A stretch of 50,253 nt of DNA. Source: Pseudomonadota bacterium. GTDB taxonomy: Bacteria; Pseudomonadota; Alphaproteobacteria; Rhizobiales; Hyphomicrobiaceae. Of the stretch, positions 30,201-36,821 are shown one piece after another. The stretch covers positions 1 through 50,253 of the forward strand of contig JAEWIJ010000279.1 of assembly GCA_023387235.1 (NCBI GenBank), written 5' to 3'. A model generated the notes under the pieces. It was given only the letters and a program-made list of their open reading frames with translations, was not told where the DNA came from and did not search any database. Positions within the stretch are counted from its first letter, which is position 1, and each line of letters opens with the position of its first letter. Position numbers and translations under genes: made by a program.

Positions 30201-30889
30201 GAGGCCACGGCTTCATCCAGCTTGATGGTCCCCAATATGACCTGGTGATAGAGCCGGTAATTCTTGCGCCCGCCGCGTGCCTCCTCCCAAGCGAGCTTAG
30301 CGCCGTCGAGCCGCACTACATTAGATCGATCGCCGCCGGTGAGGTCTGTCTCACGACGGAAAGCCTGCGGGGAAAGCACCTCGAGGGCCGTCCATGCTGT
30401 CAAAATGCAGGAGGCATCATTGGTGACCGCCGGGAACTCAGTAGGAGTCTCCTGAGGAGGATTAGACAAGTCTATAGCCGCTGCGGGGCTCTCGTCGAGG
30501 ATTGGGATATCCACACATTCCAAGTCTTCGGCGTCCTCGGCAGCCACCGCGTCGGCCCGCTCTAGCGCACCTTCGGCGGCGCCTTCCCCGAGAGACAGTT
30601 GTCTCTCCACGCGGCTGCGGAGCCGCCCCGCCCGCTGCGTCGAGCGATACTCAAGCTCATCGAGCAATGTTTGCAGGAACGGGGCGTCCCCCTGCCGTCG
30701 CGTGAATTCCGCCTCGAGCGCTTCGATGTTCCGATTGAGAAGTGGCCTGTTCAACGTCTCGGTGCTCCCCCCCTGCCACAGCTCGGCTGCCGGCGATCTT
30801 TTTGGATGGTCGTTAGAGTGATCAAATTCGACAGGCAGGGAAAGGGCAAGTATTTGTGCGCCCGGATTGCTCCTGCGCGTTGGCCCCAT
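27260..30889 (-). CDS. Large UPF1/DNA2-like superfamily 1B helicase with coiled-coil insertion
   Basis: About 1209 residues from the ATG at 30889 (MGPTRRSNPGAQILALSLPV); an in-frame start at 31012 would add 41. The N-terminal 450 residues have no recognised motif and include an acidic stretch (AAEDAEDLECVDIPILDE). Walker A is VNGPPGTGKTTLLRD near 458. Between motifs I and II is an insertion of about 460 residues, including a highly charged Ala/Glu/Arg coiled coil at about 640-810. Motif II is LLIDEAGQALPQAA near 930, motif III VVGDPMQIEP, motif V TVHTVQGREAEAVIL, motif VI NVAVTRAKEALYVVGNRS. No nuclease domain is visible. It sits between the serine recombinase and the UvrD-like gene, all on the minus strand. 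The biological role is unknown. Confidence 0.87.
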   Translation of the reverse strand: MGPTRRSNPGAQILALSLPVEFDHSNDHPKRSPAAELWQGGSTETLNRPLLNRNIEALEAEFTRRQGDAPFLQTLLDELEYRSTQRAGRLRSRVERQLSLGEGAAEGALERADAVAAEDAEDLECVDIPILDESPAAAIDLSNPPQETPTEFPAVTNDASCILTAWTALEVLSPQAFRRETDLTGGDRSNVVRLDGAKLAWEEARGGRKNYRLYHQVILGTIKLDEAVASMVARYGDTRAERMGARGEAILATIMLDRAGRPVEEPAVAISSFGWGVPRALAGDLTSLGGWQIAEQPLVEKLDKLVRREGEDGEPLPLDRETIAKAYRWLVTTLGLPAALINAPRFSIRSYQYFRNNDPPEPLLLNSFFLGDLATAASSFRDGTATANLKRYVGIQQPAQRRDLLLDSEALLEALSPKNFSTARWPGTGRHPLVLLQQAAVNLAMRDLKSDGILAVNGPPGTGKTTLLRDVVASVVSARAEVMASYADPAEAFTNSGQRLSVGGNAWLHLYRLDARLKGFELLIASSNNKAVENVSAELPGREAIAGDAHNLRYFKSLSDGLLDEDTWGLIAAVLGNARNRSAFRNGFWWDNELGMSRYLAHAAGTPQFVEITDEEGRVIERRPPRIVTEENAPRDPRHAQQRWQDARKAFRGALEKSQKEQSNLEAVRRLMDALPQILEAARKCEARRELAAAALDRVKLTCQERAEKLSQCEAERAAAAQALSSHTGARPGFLSRLFSTSKFRRWRASEAELQRDLFHAENLRQAAIDAHAVATKAMADAENAWKSAQVEHSEAQAGANNTVRVLDAWRTKLGPRMLDASFAEREHEVRHLLAPWFDDQMHRLRDDVFIAAIALHKAFADAAAKPLRHNLGALMNIFSGRQMPDAAKEALVVDLWASLFLLVPAVSTTFASVERMLGKLPSEALGWLLIDEAGQALPQAAIGALMRTRRAIVVGDPMQIEPVVVLPDILTQAICRTFGVDPDRFNAPAASVQTLADAATPYVAEFSNRHGSRTVGVPLLVHRRCDQPMFGISNAIAYEHLMVQGRDARRSAIRDILGPSHWIDIAGSASEKWCPEEGEAVLKLLSALWRLDEPPDIYIITPFVVVQDNLRTLIRNSGLLDRWTGDPGRWVYDRIGTVHTVQGREAEAVILVLGAPATQQTGARNWAGGRPNILNVAVTRAKEALYVVGNRSLWQPAGVFQTLHARMG

Positions 30890-31027
30890 GCGGCACCGCT
30901 CAGCGCGCTGCGGCTCTCGCTTAATCTCGTCCGTCTGTCCGTCTGGAGGAGTACAGGCCGGGTAGAGGCCGAAGACGGACGGGCCCCTTATATACCCTGG
31001 GTCCCATCGCATATTTCCCCGTTAGAT

Positions 31028-31699
31028 CTACGGCGTCGATCCTATAAGTTTGACGGTACGAGAGACTTGGATGGCTGTCCATTCACCGCCTCGCGCAGCA
31101 GTAATGTTCTGCCGGTTGAGACCGTCCGCGAGGGCTTGCAACGTCTTTGCCCCCGACGCCCGGAGTTTTTCCAACGCAGGTGCTATACCAAGAGCCCGCT
31201 TTCGAGCCTCAGCGGCCCGTACAGCGCTGGAACGGGCCCGATCAGCATCCGTAGGTGCACGACCACGAAAGCCGCCTAAGACGACTCCACGAGCCTTGGC
31301 TGCCGCAAGGGCTGCTCTGGTGCGGGAGCTAATCTTGCGAGCCTCTTCTTCTGCGATGGCTGCCTCAATATGGAGGCGGAATGGATCGGCGCCTGGCATG
31401 TCGCAGGCGACGAACCGAACATCGGATTTCATCAGAGCCGCGATGAACGCTACGTCCCTGGCGAGGCGATCCAGTTTCGCAATGAGCAATACGGCACCGA
31501 TTTGACGACATCGCTCGAGCGCAGCGGCGAGTTGGGGACGCTCTGAGCACCGACCTGATTCGACCTCCACAAAGGTGGCGGTAATTGTCCCGCTGCCCCG
31601 GACGAAGCGAGATACCGCTTCACGTTGTGCTTCTAGTCCGAGACCCGACTGTCCTTGCCGATCGGTGCTTACTCTGAGATATGCAATATACGCAGTCAT
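31028..31699 (-). CDS. Serine recombinase (resolvase/invertase family)
   Basis: A 223-residue small serine recombinase. The N-terminal catalytic domain has YLRVSTDRQGQSGLGLEAQR with the nucleophile Ser in RVSTDRQ. LIAKLDRLARD and the helix IEAAIAEEEARKISSRTRAAL follow. The C-terminal part (LRASGAKTLQALADGLNRQN, then WTAIQVSRTVKLIG) is a Hin-like helix-turn-helix. I chose the ATG at 31699 because homologues start MTAYIAYLRVS; the open frame runs 101 residues further upstream without family similarity. It may resolve multimers, invert DNA or be a relic of a transposon; no crossover site was identified. Confidence 0.92.
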   Translation of the reverse strand: MTAYIAYLRVSTDRQGQSGLGLEAQREAVSRFVRGSGTITATFVEVESGRCSERPQLAAALERCRQIGAVLLIAKLDRLARDVAFIAALMKSDVRFVACDMPGADPFRLHIEAAIAEEEARKISSRTRAALAAAKARGVVLGGFRGRAPTDADRARSSAVRAAEARKRALGIAPALEKLRASGAKTLQALADGLNRQNITAARGGEWTAIQVSRTVKLIGSTP

Positions 31700-31884
31700 T
31701 CGGCTTCCCATAACAAGACTTACATCGCAGGTAGGCATTGGTTGTTTCAAAGGGGCGAGCAAGATTATCGTTGAGATTTGCTTTCCAGGCTGTTTGGAGG
31801 CGTTGCGGAATGGCGCGACCTGGAAATTTACGTACCCATTAACCATATTCGTGCAGAGACATAACATTATACGAGGAAAATGAA

Positions 31885-32355
31885 ATGGATGAATGTAATT
31901 TACAGAAATTCGCGAATTTTCTGGGAATTGACCCTGCGACGCTTCCGGGGCCATCTGACGGCGTAGCCTTATCGCCAGCGCGGATTGAAAATTATGCTTC
32001 AAAGCATGAGGATCTAACTGATTGCGAATTTATGGCCTTGGAGACCTATTTGCCTCCCGAGCCTCGGCTTGTCGGGGCGGTATCCAACAGAAATTTCATT
32101 AACGGCCTGCTTTGGGTCCGCTCTATGCGACGTTCATTGACGCATATTCCGAGCAATTATGCGCGCAACCCGGAAGCGATACGAAAAAAGGCGGAGCGGT
32201 GGGCCTTAAATGGTGCATGGAATGTGCTTCGTGATGCTCTGCCTTCTTTAATTCTGTCAGAGAGGCGGCAAGCCGAATTGCACGGGCTATGTGTTGCCTA
32301 CTCTAATCGCGGAGAGCGCATCAAAAGCGACCGACATAAGAGCAATCGGCCGTAA
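31885..32355 (+). CDS. Small protein resembling the N-terminal domain of IS5-type transposases
   Basis: A 156-residue protein. The ATG at 31885 has GAGG nine bases upstream. The segment NRNFINGLLWVRSMRRSLTH, continuing with IP, SNY and later WALNGAWNVLRDAL, follows the pattern of the DUF4096 helical domain of IS5-family transposases (I-N-G-x-L-W-V-x-R-x-G, Y, then R-W-x-x-x-G-x-W). The RNase H catalytic part of a transposase is absent, and the first 80 residues are not transposase-like. It could be a domesticated DNA-binding protein. It diverges from the serine recombinase across a 185-base AT-rich gap in which I see no other gene. Confidence 0.6.
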   Translation: MDECNLQKFANFLGIDPATLPGPSDGVALSPARIENYASKHEDLTDCEFMALETYLPPEPRLVGAVSNRNFINGLLWVRSMRRSLTHIPSNYARNPEAIRKKAERWALNGAWNVLRDALPSLILSERRQAELHGLCVAYSNRGERIKSDRHKSNRP

Positions 32356-32401
32356 GGGCCGATCAACTCGTGGAGGGGTGAAATGTCAAATCAGGTCGCG
32401 G

Positions 32402-32755
32402 CTACACCTCAAGCTTTAGAATGGTCACTCGCGGGATGCATCCCGGCCGGCGCTCGACGGTAATAAGACTCGCTTCCTCAAGCACTCTCAGAGCTCGTGA
32501 CTTGGCGCTGCGACCAACTCCCAGCGCCTCAGTCTCGGAATTGGCGAGTCGGACGGTCGAAGACTTCAAGGCACCCGCAAGTCTCCATAACGCAAGCCCC
32601 ACGACTAAAGCACTGCCGGGTAGCCTTGCCGCCTTTTCTATCCACCACCAAGGTACAGGACCCTTCAGGAACTTTTCCAGAGGAGGGGCGGCGGGCAGAT
32701 AGCGCTTAGACTTGTGGTCCCAGGTATATGCTAGTGATTCAAGGGGAGCACTCAT
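32402..32755 (-). CDS. Winged-helix DNA-binding protein (putative)
   Basis: A 117-residue protein. The N-terminal half contains KFLKGPVPWWWIEKAARLPG and LVVGLALWRLAGALKS. The C-terminal half (VRLANSETEALGVGRSAKSR, then ALRVLEEASLITVERRPG) has a typical winged helix-turn-helix pattern: a small helix, a recognition helix and a beta wing. Similar small proteins are common on plasmids and islands of Rhizobiales. The ATG is preceded by AGAGGT. It follows the polymerase gene by 14 bases on the same strand, so it is probably in that operon. The target is unknown. Confidence 0.72.
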   Translation of the reverse strand: MSAPLESLAYTWDHKSKRYLPAAPPLEKFLKGPVPWWWIEKAARLPGSALVVGLALWRLAGALKSSTVRLANSETEALGVGRSAKSRALRVLEEASLITVERRPGCIPRVTILKLEV

Positions 32756-32769
32756 GTGACCTCTTATTA

Positions 32770-34593
32770 TTATAGAGAGTTTATAGATGGGCCTGCGCTA
32801 TCTGTGGGAACCTGTCTGGCGATGGGTGTTGCAGTACCGGGAAGGTCACAGGTTTCCACTCCCCTCTCTGCCTCGACGTCATCAAGCAAACGCATGAGTT
32901 CGTGCCACATCTTCGTTCCGCGCTCGTCCATATAGCGATCGGGATAGCGGAAGATCGCCGCATCGGTTCTGAGAGCGAACCCGTCGAGAACAATTTCAGA
33001 TGCTTCCGCCATAATGGCTTGCATCCGTGCAACGTGCGCATCGAGGATTTCGAGCGGTGCTTCGATTAACACAGCATCATGCACGGGCGCACAGATCTTG
33101 ATGCCTTCCTCTGTGGCAATGGCGCACGCGAGGCGCAGCATCTCGGCGCCGTTGGCCTGCATCGGAAAATTGGCCAGTGAGCGCGGATTGACATCGGCGC
33201 CCACTCTGACTGTCCAACCAAATACAGTCTGAAGATTGCCATTGAGAATGGCGTGATCGACCGCCGCTTGGCTCCACACCCAGAACTGAGGGTAGGTCTC
33301 ACGGTGCAGCCGAAGCAGTTCGCGTGCCTCGATGACAGGGCAGCCGATTTTTCCAGCGAGACTTTCAGCCTCCATGCGATACTGCACGGCCAGAACGCAC
33401 TCTTTGAAGCGACCGCGCTCAGCACTATGGGTCTGCTTCGTGCCATCGGGAGGGATGACACCGGCCTGCTTGCCAAACTCCAAATAGGGGTCGCCGCTCG
33501 CGTACGCCTTCTGCATCGCGCCATCACCACTCAAGGCTGCGGCGATGCCGACCTCCTGCTGGCACCAGTCAATATAAGCGAGCCCGTGTCCTGGAGGAGG
33601 TTTGATCAGACTTCGGTTCCAAGCGGGTCGGTGAAATACCGCCCGGGCACTGCTGGGTTGGTTGCGCCCGGTAAGCGAACTGAAGGGTGAGATAAGAAAT
33701 CGGTTACGCCCGTCCACGCCTACAGGTAAGGGCGATGAGCGGTTTTCTCCTAAGAAAGAGCGGAGTTGTCGCAATGGCGCGATTTCGGGGTAGGCCTTCT
33801 CCATCTGGCGAAATGTCTCATCATCGAGGCGCATGAGCCCTTGGTCATTGTGGGGCCACGGAATCCCTCGTCTCTCGAGCCACGCAGCGAATCGCTGCGA
33901 TCGAAACGAAGCGCCATCGTAGACGCCATAATCGGCATCTATGCGCTCGATCAGGCGGGTTTTGATTTCGTCCCGATGCTTCCCGATGCGCTCATGCGTT
34001 TCCAGGTCGATCGGTACGCCGGTATGCTCCATTCGCGCGACGGCTGCTGTGTATCTCCCGCGGAAGAGGGCTCTCGGTAGATCGATCGTCGGCAGCATGG
34101 CAGGTAACAATCGAGCCAGTGCCAGCGTGTCCGCTTCACAATAGTCGACGATTGACGCCCATTCTTCCTCTGACCACTTTCCACCTTTGAGGATGAGATC
34201 GCGCATCGTGTCCTTCTCGTGCGCACCCATATGGTCGAGACCGTGATATGCCAGGGCATTCACAAGGCCAGCCGCACGGGTCAGCCCATTCGTTTGATTT
34301 CGGTGCTCGGTGTAGAGGTCGAGAATGCGCTGTGGCACGGGCCACCCCAATGCTAGGTGGCAACCGATTTCGGCGCTTGCAAAGTAGGCGACAAAGAGTG
34401 CGCCCTCGTCTGTGGGATAGGGCGGCAGGTCGCCCATCTCGTCGCGACGCAATTTGATGGTTTCACCGCTGCGAAGCTCGTGGGCTACCAAGCAGACGAC
34501 GTCCGGTAGGCTACCCTCCTGCCCACCGAGTGGGCGAAATTCGAAGTCGACAAGCCAGATCTCACGGAAATGCGATAGGGATTCATCGGACAT
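32770..34593 (-). CDS. Divergent family A DNA polymerase with exonuclease domain
   Basis: A 607-residue protein with PolA-type architecture but no 5' nuclease domain. The N-terminal 3'-5' exonuclease has VDFEF (Asp16, Glu18) and DYCEADTLALARLL (Tyr151, Asp155). Polymerase motif A is YIDWCQQEVGIAAALSGD (Asp342) in place of DYSQIELR. Motif B has Arg393, Lys397 and Tyr405 in RGRFKECVLAVQYRM. Motif C is PVHDAVL: the Asp is kept, but the usual Glu of HDE is Ala507. It fits a plasmid/phage-like or island-borne polymerase rather than housekeeping PolI. The C-terminal 50 residues are not family-like. It lies between a winged-helix gene and an AlpA-type module, suggesting island replication or repair. 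Confidence 0.85.
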   Translation of the reverse strand: MSDESLSHFREIWLVDFEFRPLGGQEGSLPDVVCLVAHELRSGETIKLRRDEMGDLPPYPTDEGALFVAYFASAEIGCHLALGWPVPQRILDLYTEHRNQTNGLTRAAGLVNALAYHGLDHMGAHEKDTMRDLILKGGKWSEEEWASIVDYCEADTLALARLLPAMLPTIDLPRALFRGRYTAAVARMEHTGVPIDLETHERIGKHRDEIKTRLIERIDADYGVYDGASFRSQRFAAWLERRGIPWPHNDQGLMRLDDETFRQMEKAYPEIAPLRQLRSFLGENRSSPLPVGVDGRNRFLISPFSSLTGRNQPSSARAVFHRPAWNRSLIKPPPGHGLAYIDWCQQEVGIAAALSGDGAMQKAYASGDPYLEFGKQAGVIPPDGTKQTHSAERGRFKECVLAVQYRMEAESLAGKIGCPVIEARELLRLHRETYPQFWVWSQAAVDHAILNGNLQTVFGWTVRVGADVNPRSLANFPMQANGAEMLRLACAIATEEGIKICAPVHDAVLIEAPLEILDAHVARMQAIMAEASEIVLDGFALRTDAAIFRYPDRYMDERGTKMWHELMRLLDDVEAERGVETCDLPGTATPIARQVPTDSAGPSINSL

Positions 34594-34625
34594 GAGGAAC
34601 TACTCAATAAAAATGGGTTGTGGAC

Positions 34626-34647
34626 GGCGTCCCCCAAAGGGGACGCC
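34626..34647. other. Perfect 9-bp inverted repeat between 34668-35234 gene and polymerase
   Basis: GGCGTCCCC, loop CAAA, then GGGGACGCC. On the minus-strand transcript this hairpin lies 33 bases before the polymerase ATG and is followed about ten bases later by TTTTT. The T-run is too far away for a standard intrinsic terminator. It may be an attenuator, an RNA processing site or a protein-binding dyad. Confidence 0.55.
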
Positions 34648-34667
34648 TATCGGCTGTGGTGAAAAAT

Positions 34668-35234
34668 CTAAACTTCACCCCGCAGCTGCTTGATGACCAG
34701 ATGATCTGGTTTGTCGATTATCTTTCCCTGGAAGCCGATTTCGAGCAGTTCCTGGAACGACACCGCTGGCCATGCGGGTTCGACAGCGATGCCGGTTGCC
34801 TCGAACATGTCGTAGGCCCTGAGCGCCATATTCCACTGCAGCCGCGTCCAGGCCTTGGTGGCTCGCTCGGCCGCCTCATGTGAAGAGGTCCAGGCGTCGT
34901 TATTCTTCCCGTCTTCGCCTGGCAAGCGGACCGGCCAGAGCAGAACACCTCCTTGGCGTGTGATCGTCGTATAGATCGTCACTGGCACCATAAGATCCGG
35001 GAGGCTCGCCTGCAGTTCCGCAGAAACGGCATAGACGGCATTTTCATCCTTGAGGATGATGACGCCCATATCCATACGGAAGGTTGGATCGGGATGAGTC
35101 CGAAACCACTCGTGCTTTTCAGGCTTCTTAACTGGCGCTCTGGTGAGAAGCTTCTTCACGCCTCCCGAGCTAACGTAGTCGGTCTGTAGACGCAGCTTCT
35201 TGGGATCGAAAGGGTTGGGCGCGGCATCAGTCAT
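34668..35234 (-). CDS. Hypothetical protein in polymerase/AlpA operon
   Basis: A 188-residue soluble protein that I do not recognise. It starts at the ATG at 35234, inside the end of the AlpA-like gene, after a perfect ribosome site (AAGGAGGTGCGTC), so translation is likely coupled. Visible stretches include WFRTHPDPTFRMDMGVIILKD, a beta-rich VPVTIYTTITRQGGVLLWPV and a Trp-rich helix AAERATKAWTRLQWNMALRA. No membrane segment or catalytic motif. Position upstream of the polymerase suggests a DNA-metabolism partner, which is inference only. Confidence 0.75.
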   Translation of the reverse strand: MTDAAPNPFDPKKLRLQTDYVSSGGVKKLLTRAPVKKPEKHEWFRTHPDPTFRMDMGVIILKDENAVYAVSAELQASLPDLMVPVTIYTTITRQGGVLLWPVRLPGEDGKNNDAWTSSHEAAERATKAWTRLQWNMALRAYDMFEATGIAVEPAWPAVSFQELLEIGFQGKIIDKPDHLVIKQLRGEV

Positions 35235-35403
35235 GACGCACCTCCTTCTCAATCGGGAAGAGAACCTTGCCACCGAGCTTAATGTGCCGGGGCGCAGTTC
35301 CTTCCTTGGTCATTTGCCTCAGCTTTCTGAGAGAAATACGCAGCTTTGCTGCCATTTCCTCGGGTGTGAGGAATTGTATGCTTGGACTTATTACTACTCT
35401 CAT
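35227..35403 (-). CDS. AlpA/excisionase-like helix-turn-helix protein, 58 residues
   Basis: A short gene with ATG at 35403 and TGA at 35227-35229, encoding MRVVISPSIQFLTPEEMAAK and then LRISLRKLRQMTKEGTAP. It continues RHIKLGGKVLFPIEKEVRHD. This is the usual pattern of MerR-like HTH_17/AlpA proteins: a LTPEEMA-type first helix, a short recognition helix, then the wing motif KLGGKVLFP. An AAGGTGG site precedes the ATG. Its end overlaps the next gene by eight bases. Such proteins regulate integrase or excision in P4-like elements. A dyad-symmetric sequence just upstream is a candidate operator. Confidence 0.82.
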   Translation of the reverse strand: MRVVISPSIQFLTPEEMAAKLRISLRKLRQMTKEGTAPRHIKLGGKVLFPIEKEVRHD

Positions 35404-35408
35404 TTGCC

Positions 35409-35457
35409 ACCTTTTTGGCTACACATGCAGCACAATGCTGCGTGATAACCAAAAGGT
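35409..35457. promoter_or_regulatory. Nested dyad, candidate operator of the AlpA-like gene
   Basis: An inner perfect inverted repeat GCAGCA-CAA-TGCTGC (35427-35441) lies inside an outer imperfect repeat, ACCTTTTTGG (35409-35418) and CCAAAAGGT (35449-35457). Both share nearly the same centre. The outer left arm overlaps the ribosome site of the AlpA-like gene, so binding there could block both transcription and translation. No promoter boxes were confidently identified. Confidence 0.5.
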
Positions 35458-35501
35458 AATGCAGGAAAAAATAGGCTGGAAGCCGTGTTTTGGGTTTCCG
35501 C

Positions 35502-36128
35502 CTAAAGAACCTGGGCTCCTGCGCGGCGCTTGCGGATAAGCGACATTAAGAGCCGAGCGTGACTATCGGTGTCGAGAATGTTCAAATTCTGCTGTGACGT
35601 TAGAATTTTTCCCAATGCTTCGCCTTGCTCTGATAATTGGGCTTCCAGTAGCTCAAACTTCTCGCGGCGACCGCTATAGATACGCATCAATGTGCTGTGT
35701 TTCATGCCGTCGAATGCTGTGCCGGGCTCTACATTCTCAATAATGTAGGCAATAGCGGCGTCCTGCGATGGCCGAACGCCGTTCTCGGCCTCCAATGAAT
35801 CCATTATGTAGTCAATGTTTTCAATTATCCAAAGGTGGTCGGCTTCGGGACGGCCCTCCGGATCGTGCAGTTGGAATCCCGGAACGTGACGATTTAAGAG
35901 GGTGATAAGGAGGCGTCGTTCCCAAAGAGGGTCATGGCGATCGATCCCGTACAGAGCGCAGAGCGTCGCAATTCTATTTTCGACCGCGGAGACAAAGTCA
36001 TCCGACGGTTTGAGGGGTGAACCCAAACCTCCCGAGTACCTGGGCCACGGCGTGTGTTGTTTTGGATCGTCCATCATTCTCAAGACCCGTACGGAATACT
36101 GCTGGGGCGTCAGCAAGTCTTGGGCCAA
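35502..36128 (-). CDS. Hypothetical protein
   Basis: A 208-residue protein of no recognised family, beginning with a TTG at 36128 (MAQDLLTPQQYSVRVLRMMD); the ATGs 17-18 residues in are alternatives. It is mostly polar and helical, with LWERRLLITLLNRHVPGF, DHLWIIENIDYIMDSLEAEN and a C-terminal basic end (LLMSLIRKRRAGAQVL). The segment REKFELLEAQLSEQGEALGK could form a short coiled coil. It is upstream of the AlpA-like gene on the same strand, separated by the dyad region. A strong hairpin lies 5 bases before the chosen start. Confidence 0.65.
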   Translation of the reverse strand: MAQDLLTPQQYSVRVLRMMDDPKQHTPWPRYSGGLGSPLKPSDDFVSAVENRIATLCALYGIDRHDPLWERRLLITLLNRHVPGFQLHDPEGRPEADHLWIIENIDYIMDSLEAENGVRPSQDAAIAYIIENVEPGTAFDGMKHSTLMRIYSGRREKFELLEAQLSEQGEALGKILTSQQNLNILDTDSHARLLMSLIRKRRAGAQVL

Positions 36129-36132
36129 ATAG

Positions 36133-36160
36133 GGTGGCTTCGGGCCGCCCGCTAGCCACC
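36133..36160. other. Strong imperfect hairpin next to the 36128 gene start
   Basis: GGTGGCT (36133-36139) pairs with AGCCACC (36154-36160), and inside it CGGGC pairs with GCCCG around a single C. Twelve base pairs in all with one small bulge. In a minus-strand transcript it would sit 5 bases before the TTG start of the hypothetical gene, where a ribosome site is expected. It may control translation or be a protein-binding dyad. Confidence 0.5.
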
Positions 36161-36312
36161 ATGGGCACCTGACAGGGCTGAAACGGTGGAACTCTTAACA
36201 GCGCCCATAAACTGTGGTCATGGTTTTGGGTAAGCTTCTTAACGTGCCTCGCATAATTATTCGCCCAGCCTAATGTATTGAGCGTATGCGCTGCGTTAAG
36301 GAGTTCGGCAAT

Positions 36313-36774
36313 ATGTTTAGTTGGTCTCGCGTCGCAAGTTGGCTGAATGAAGAAGTTTCATTCGATCGGTCCGCACCCGCCAAGGACGCGTCAACAAAAC
36401 AGACTGGCAATGATGCAGACGGCAACCTGAGGCCAGAAACTAGCAAAACTCCAAGCAAAATCGATCTGTTTATCGATGGTGTGTTGAGTAAGTACTTGGA
36501 TCCTCATCTTAAAGATGAGAAGGCCAGGCAGCTGTGTCGCCCCGCTGTCAAGTATGGGTTCCCCGTCCTCGTGGCCGCACAATTGATGCACGCGGTTGTT
36601 TATGGCGACTTGAATCCCGAAATTCGAGCGGCAAGGGATCGGGCATCAGTGCTCGATTACCACGCTAGTAAGGTAGCGCAATGCGACGGCATGAGCACCC
36701 TTGAATACCTCCAGAACGACAACTGGTGTCATCGGCACAGGGTTCAGTACCAGAGACTGCTATCTGCTCGATAG
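36313..36774 (+). CDS. Hypothetical protein at the right end of the island
   Basis: A 153-residue protein of no recognised family. The ATG at 36313 has a perfect AAGGAG ribosome site, preferred over an upstream in-frame ATG at 36286. The N-terminal 50 residues are Ser/Asp/Lys-rich and probably disordered (TKQTGNDADGNLRPETSKTP). The rest contains KIDLFIDGVLSKYLDPHLKD, a Cys (QLCRPAVKYGFPVLVAAQL), and a C-terminal stretch NDNWCHRHRVQYQRLL. The next 130 bases to attR hold no gene. Confidence 0.7.
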   Translation: MFSWSRVASWLNEEVSFDRSAPAKDASTKQTGNDADGNLRPETSKTPSKIDLFIDGVLSKYLDPHLKDEKARQLCRPAVKYGFPVLVAAQLMHAVVYGDLNPEIRAARDRASVLDYHASKVAQCDGMSTLEYLQNDNWCHRHRVQYQRLLSAR

Positions 36775-36821
36775 ATGGCGGTTCCTGCCCTCTGGTCTGT
36801 GGTGAACAATCTCAGTTGACT

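Noticed and set aside
31885..32355. Insertion sequence around the IS5-like small gene
   Set aside because: No terminal inverted repeats, target duplication or transposase catalytic domain were found.
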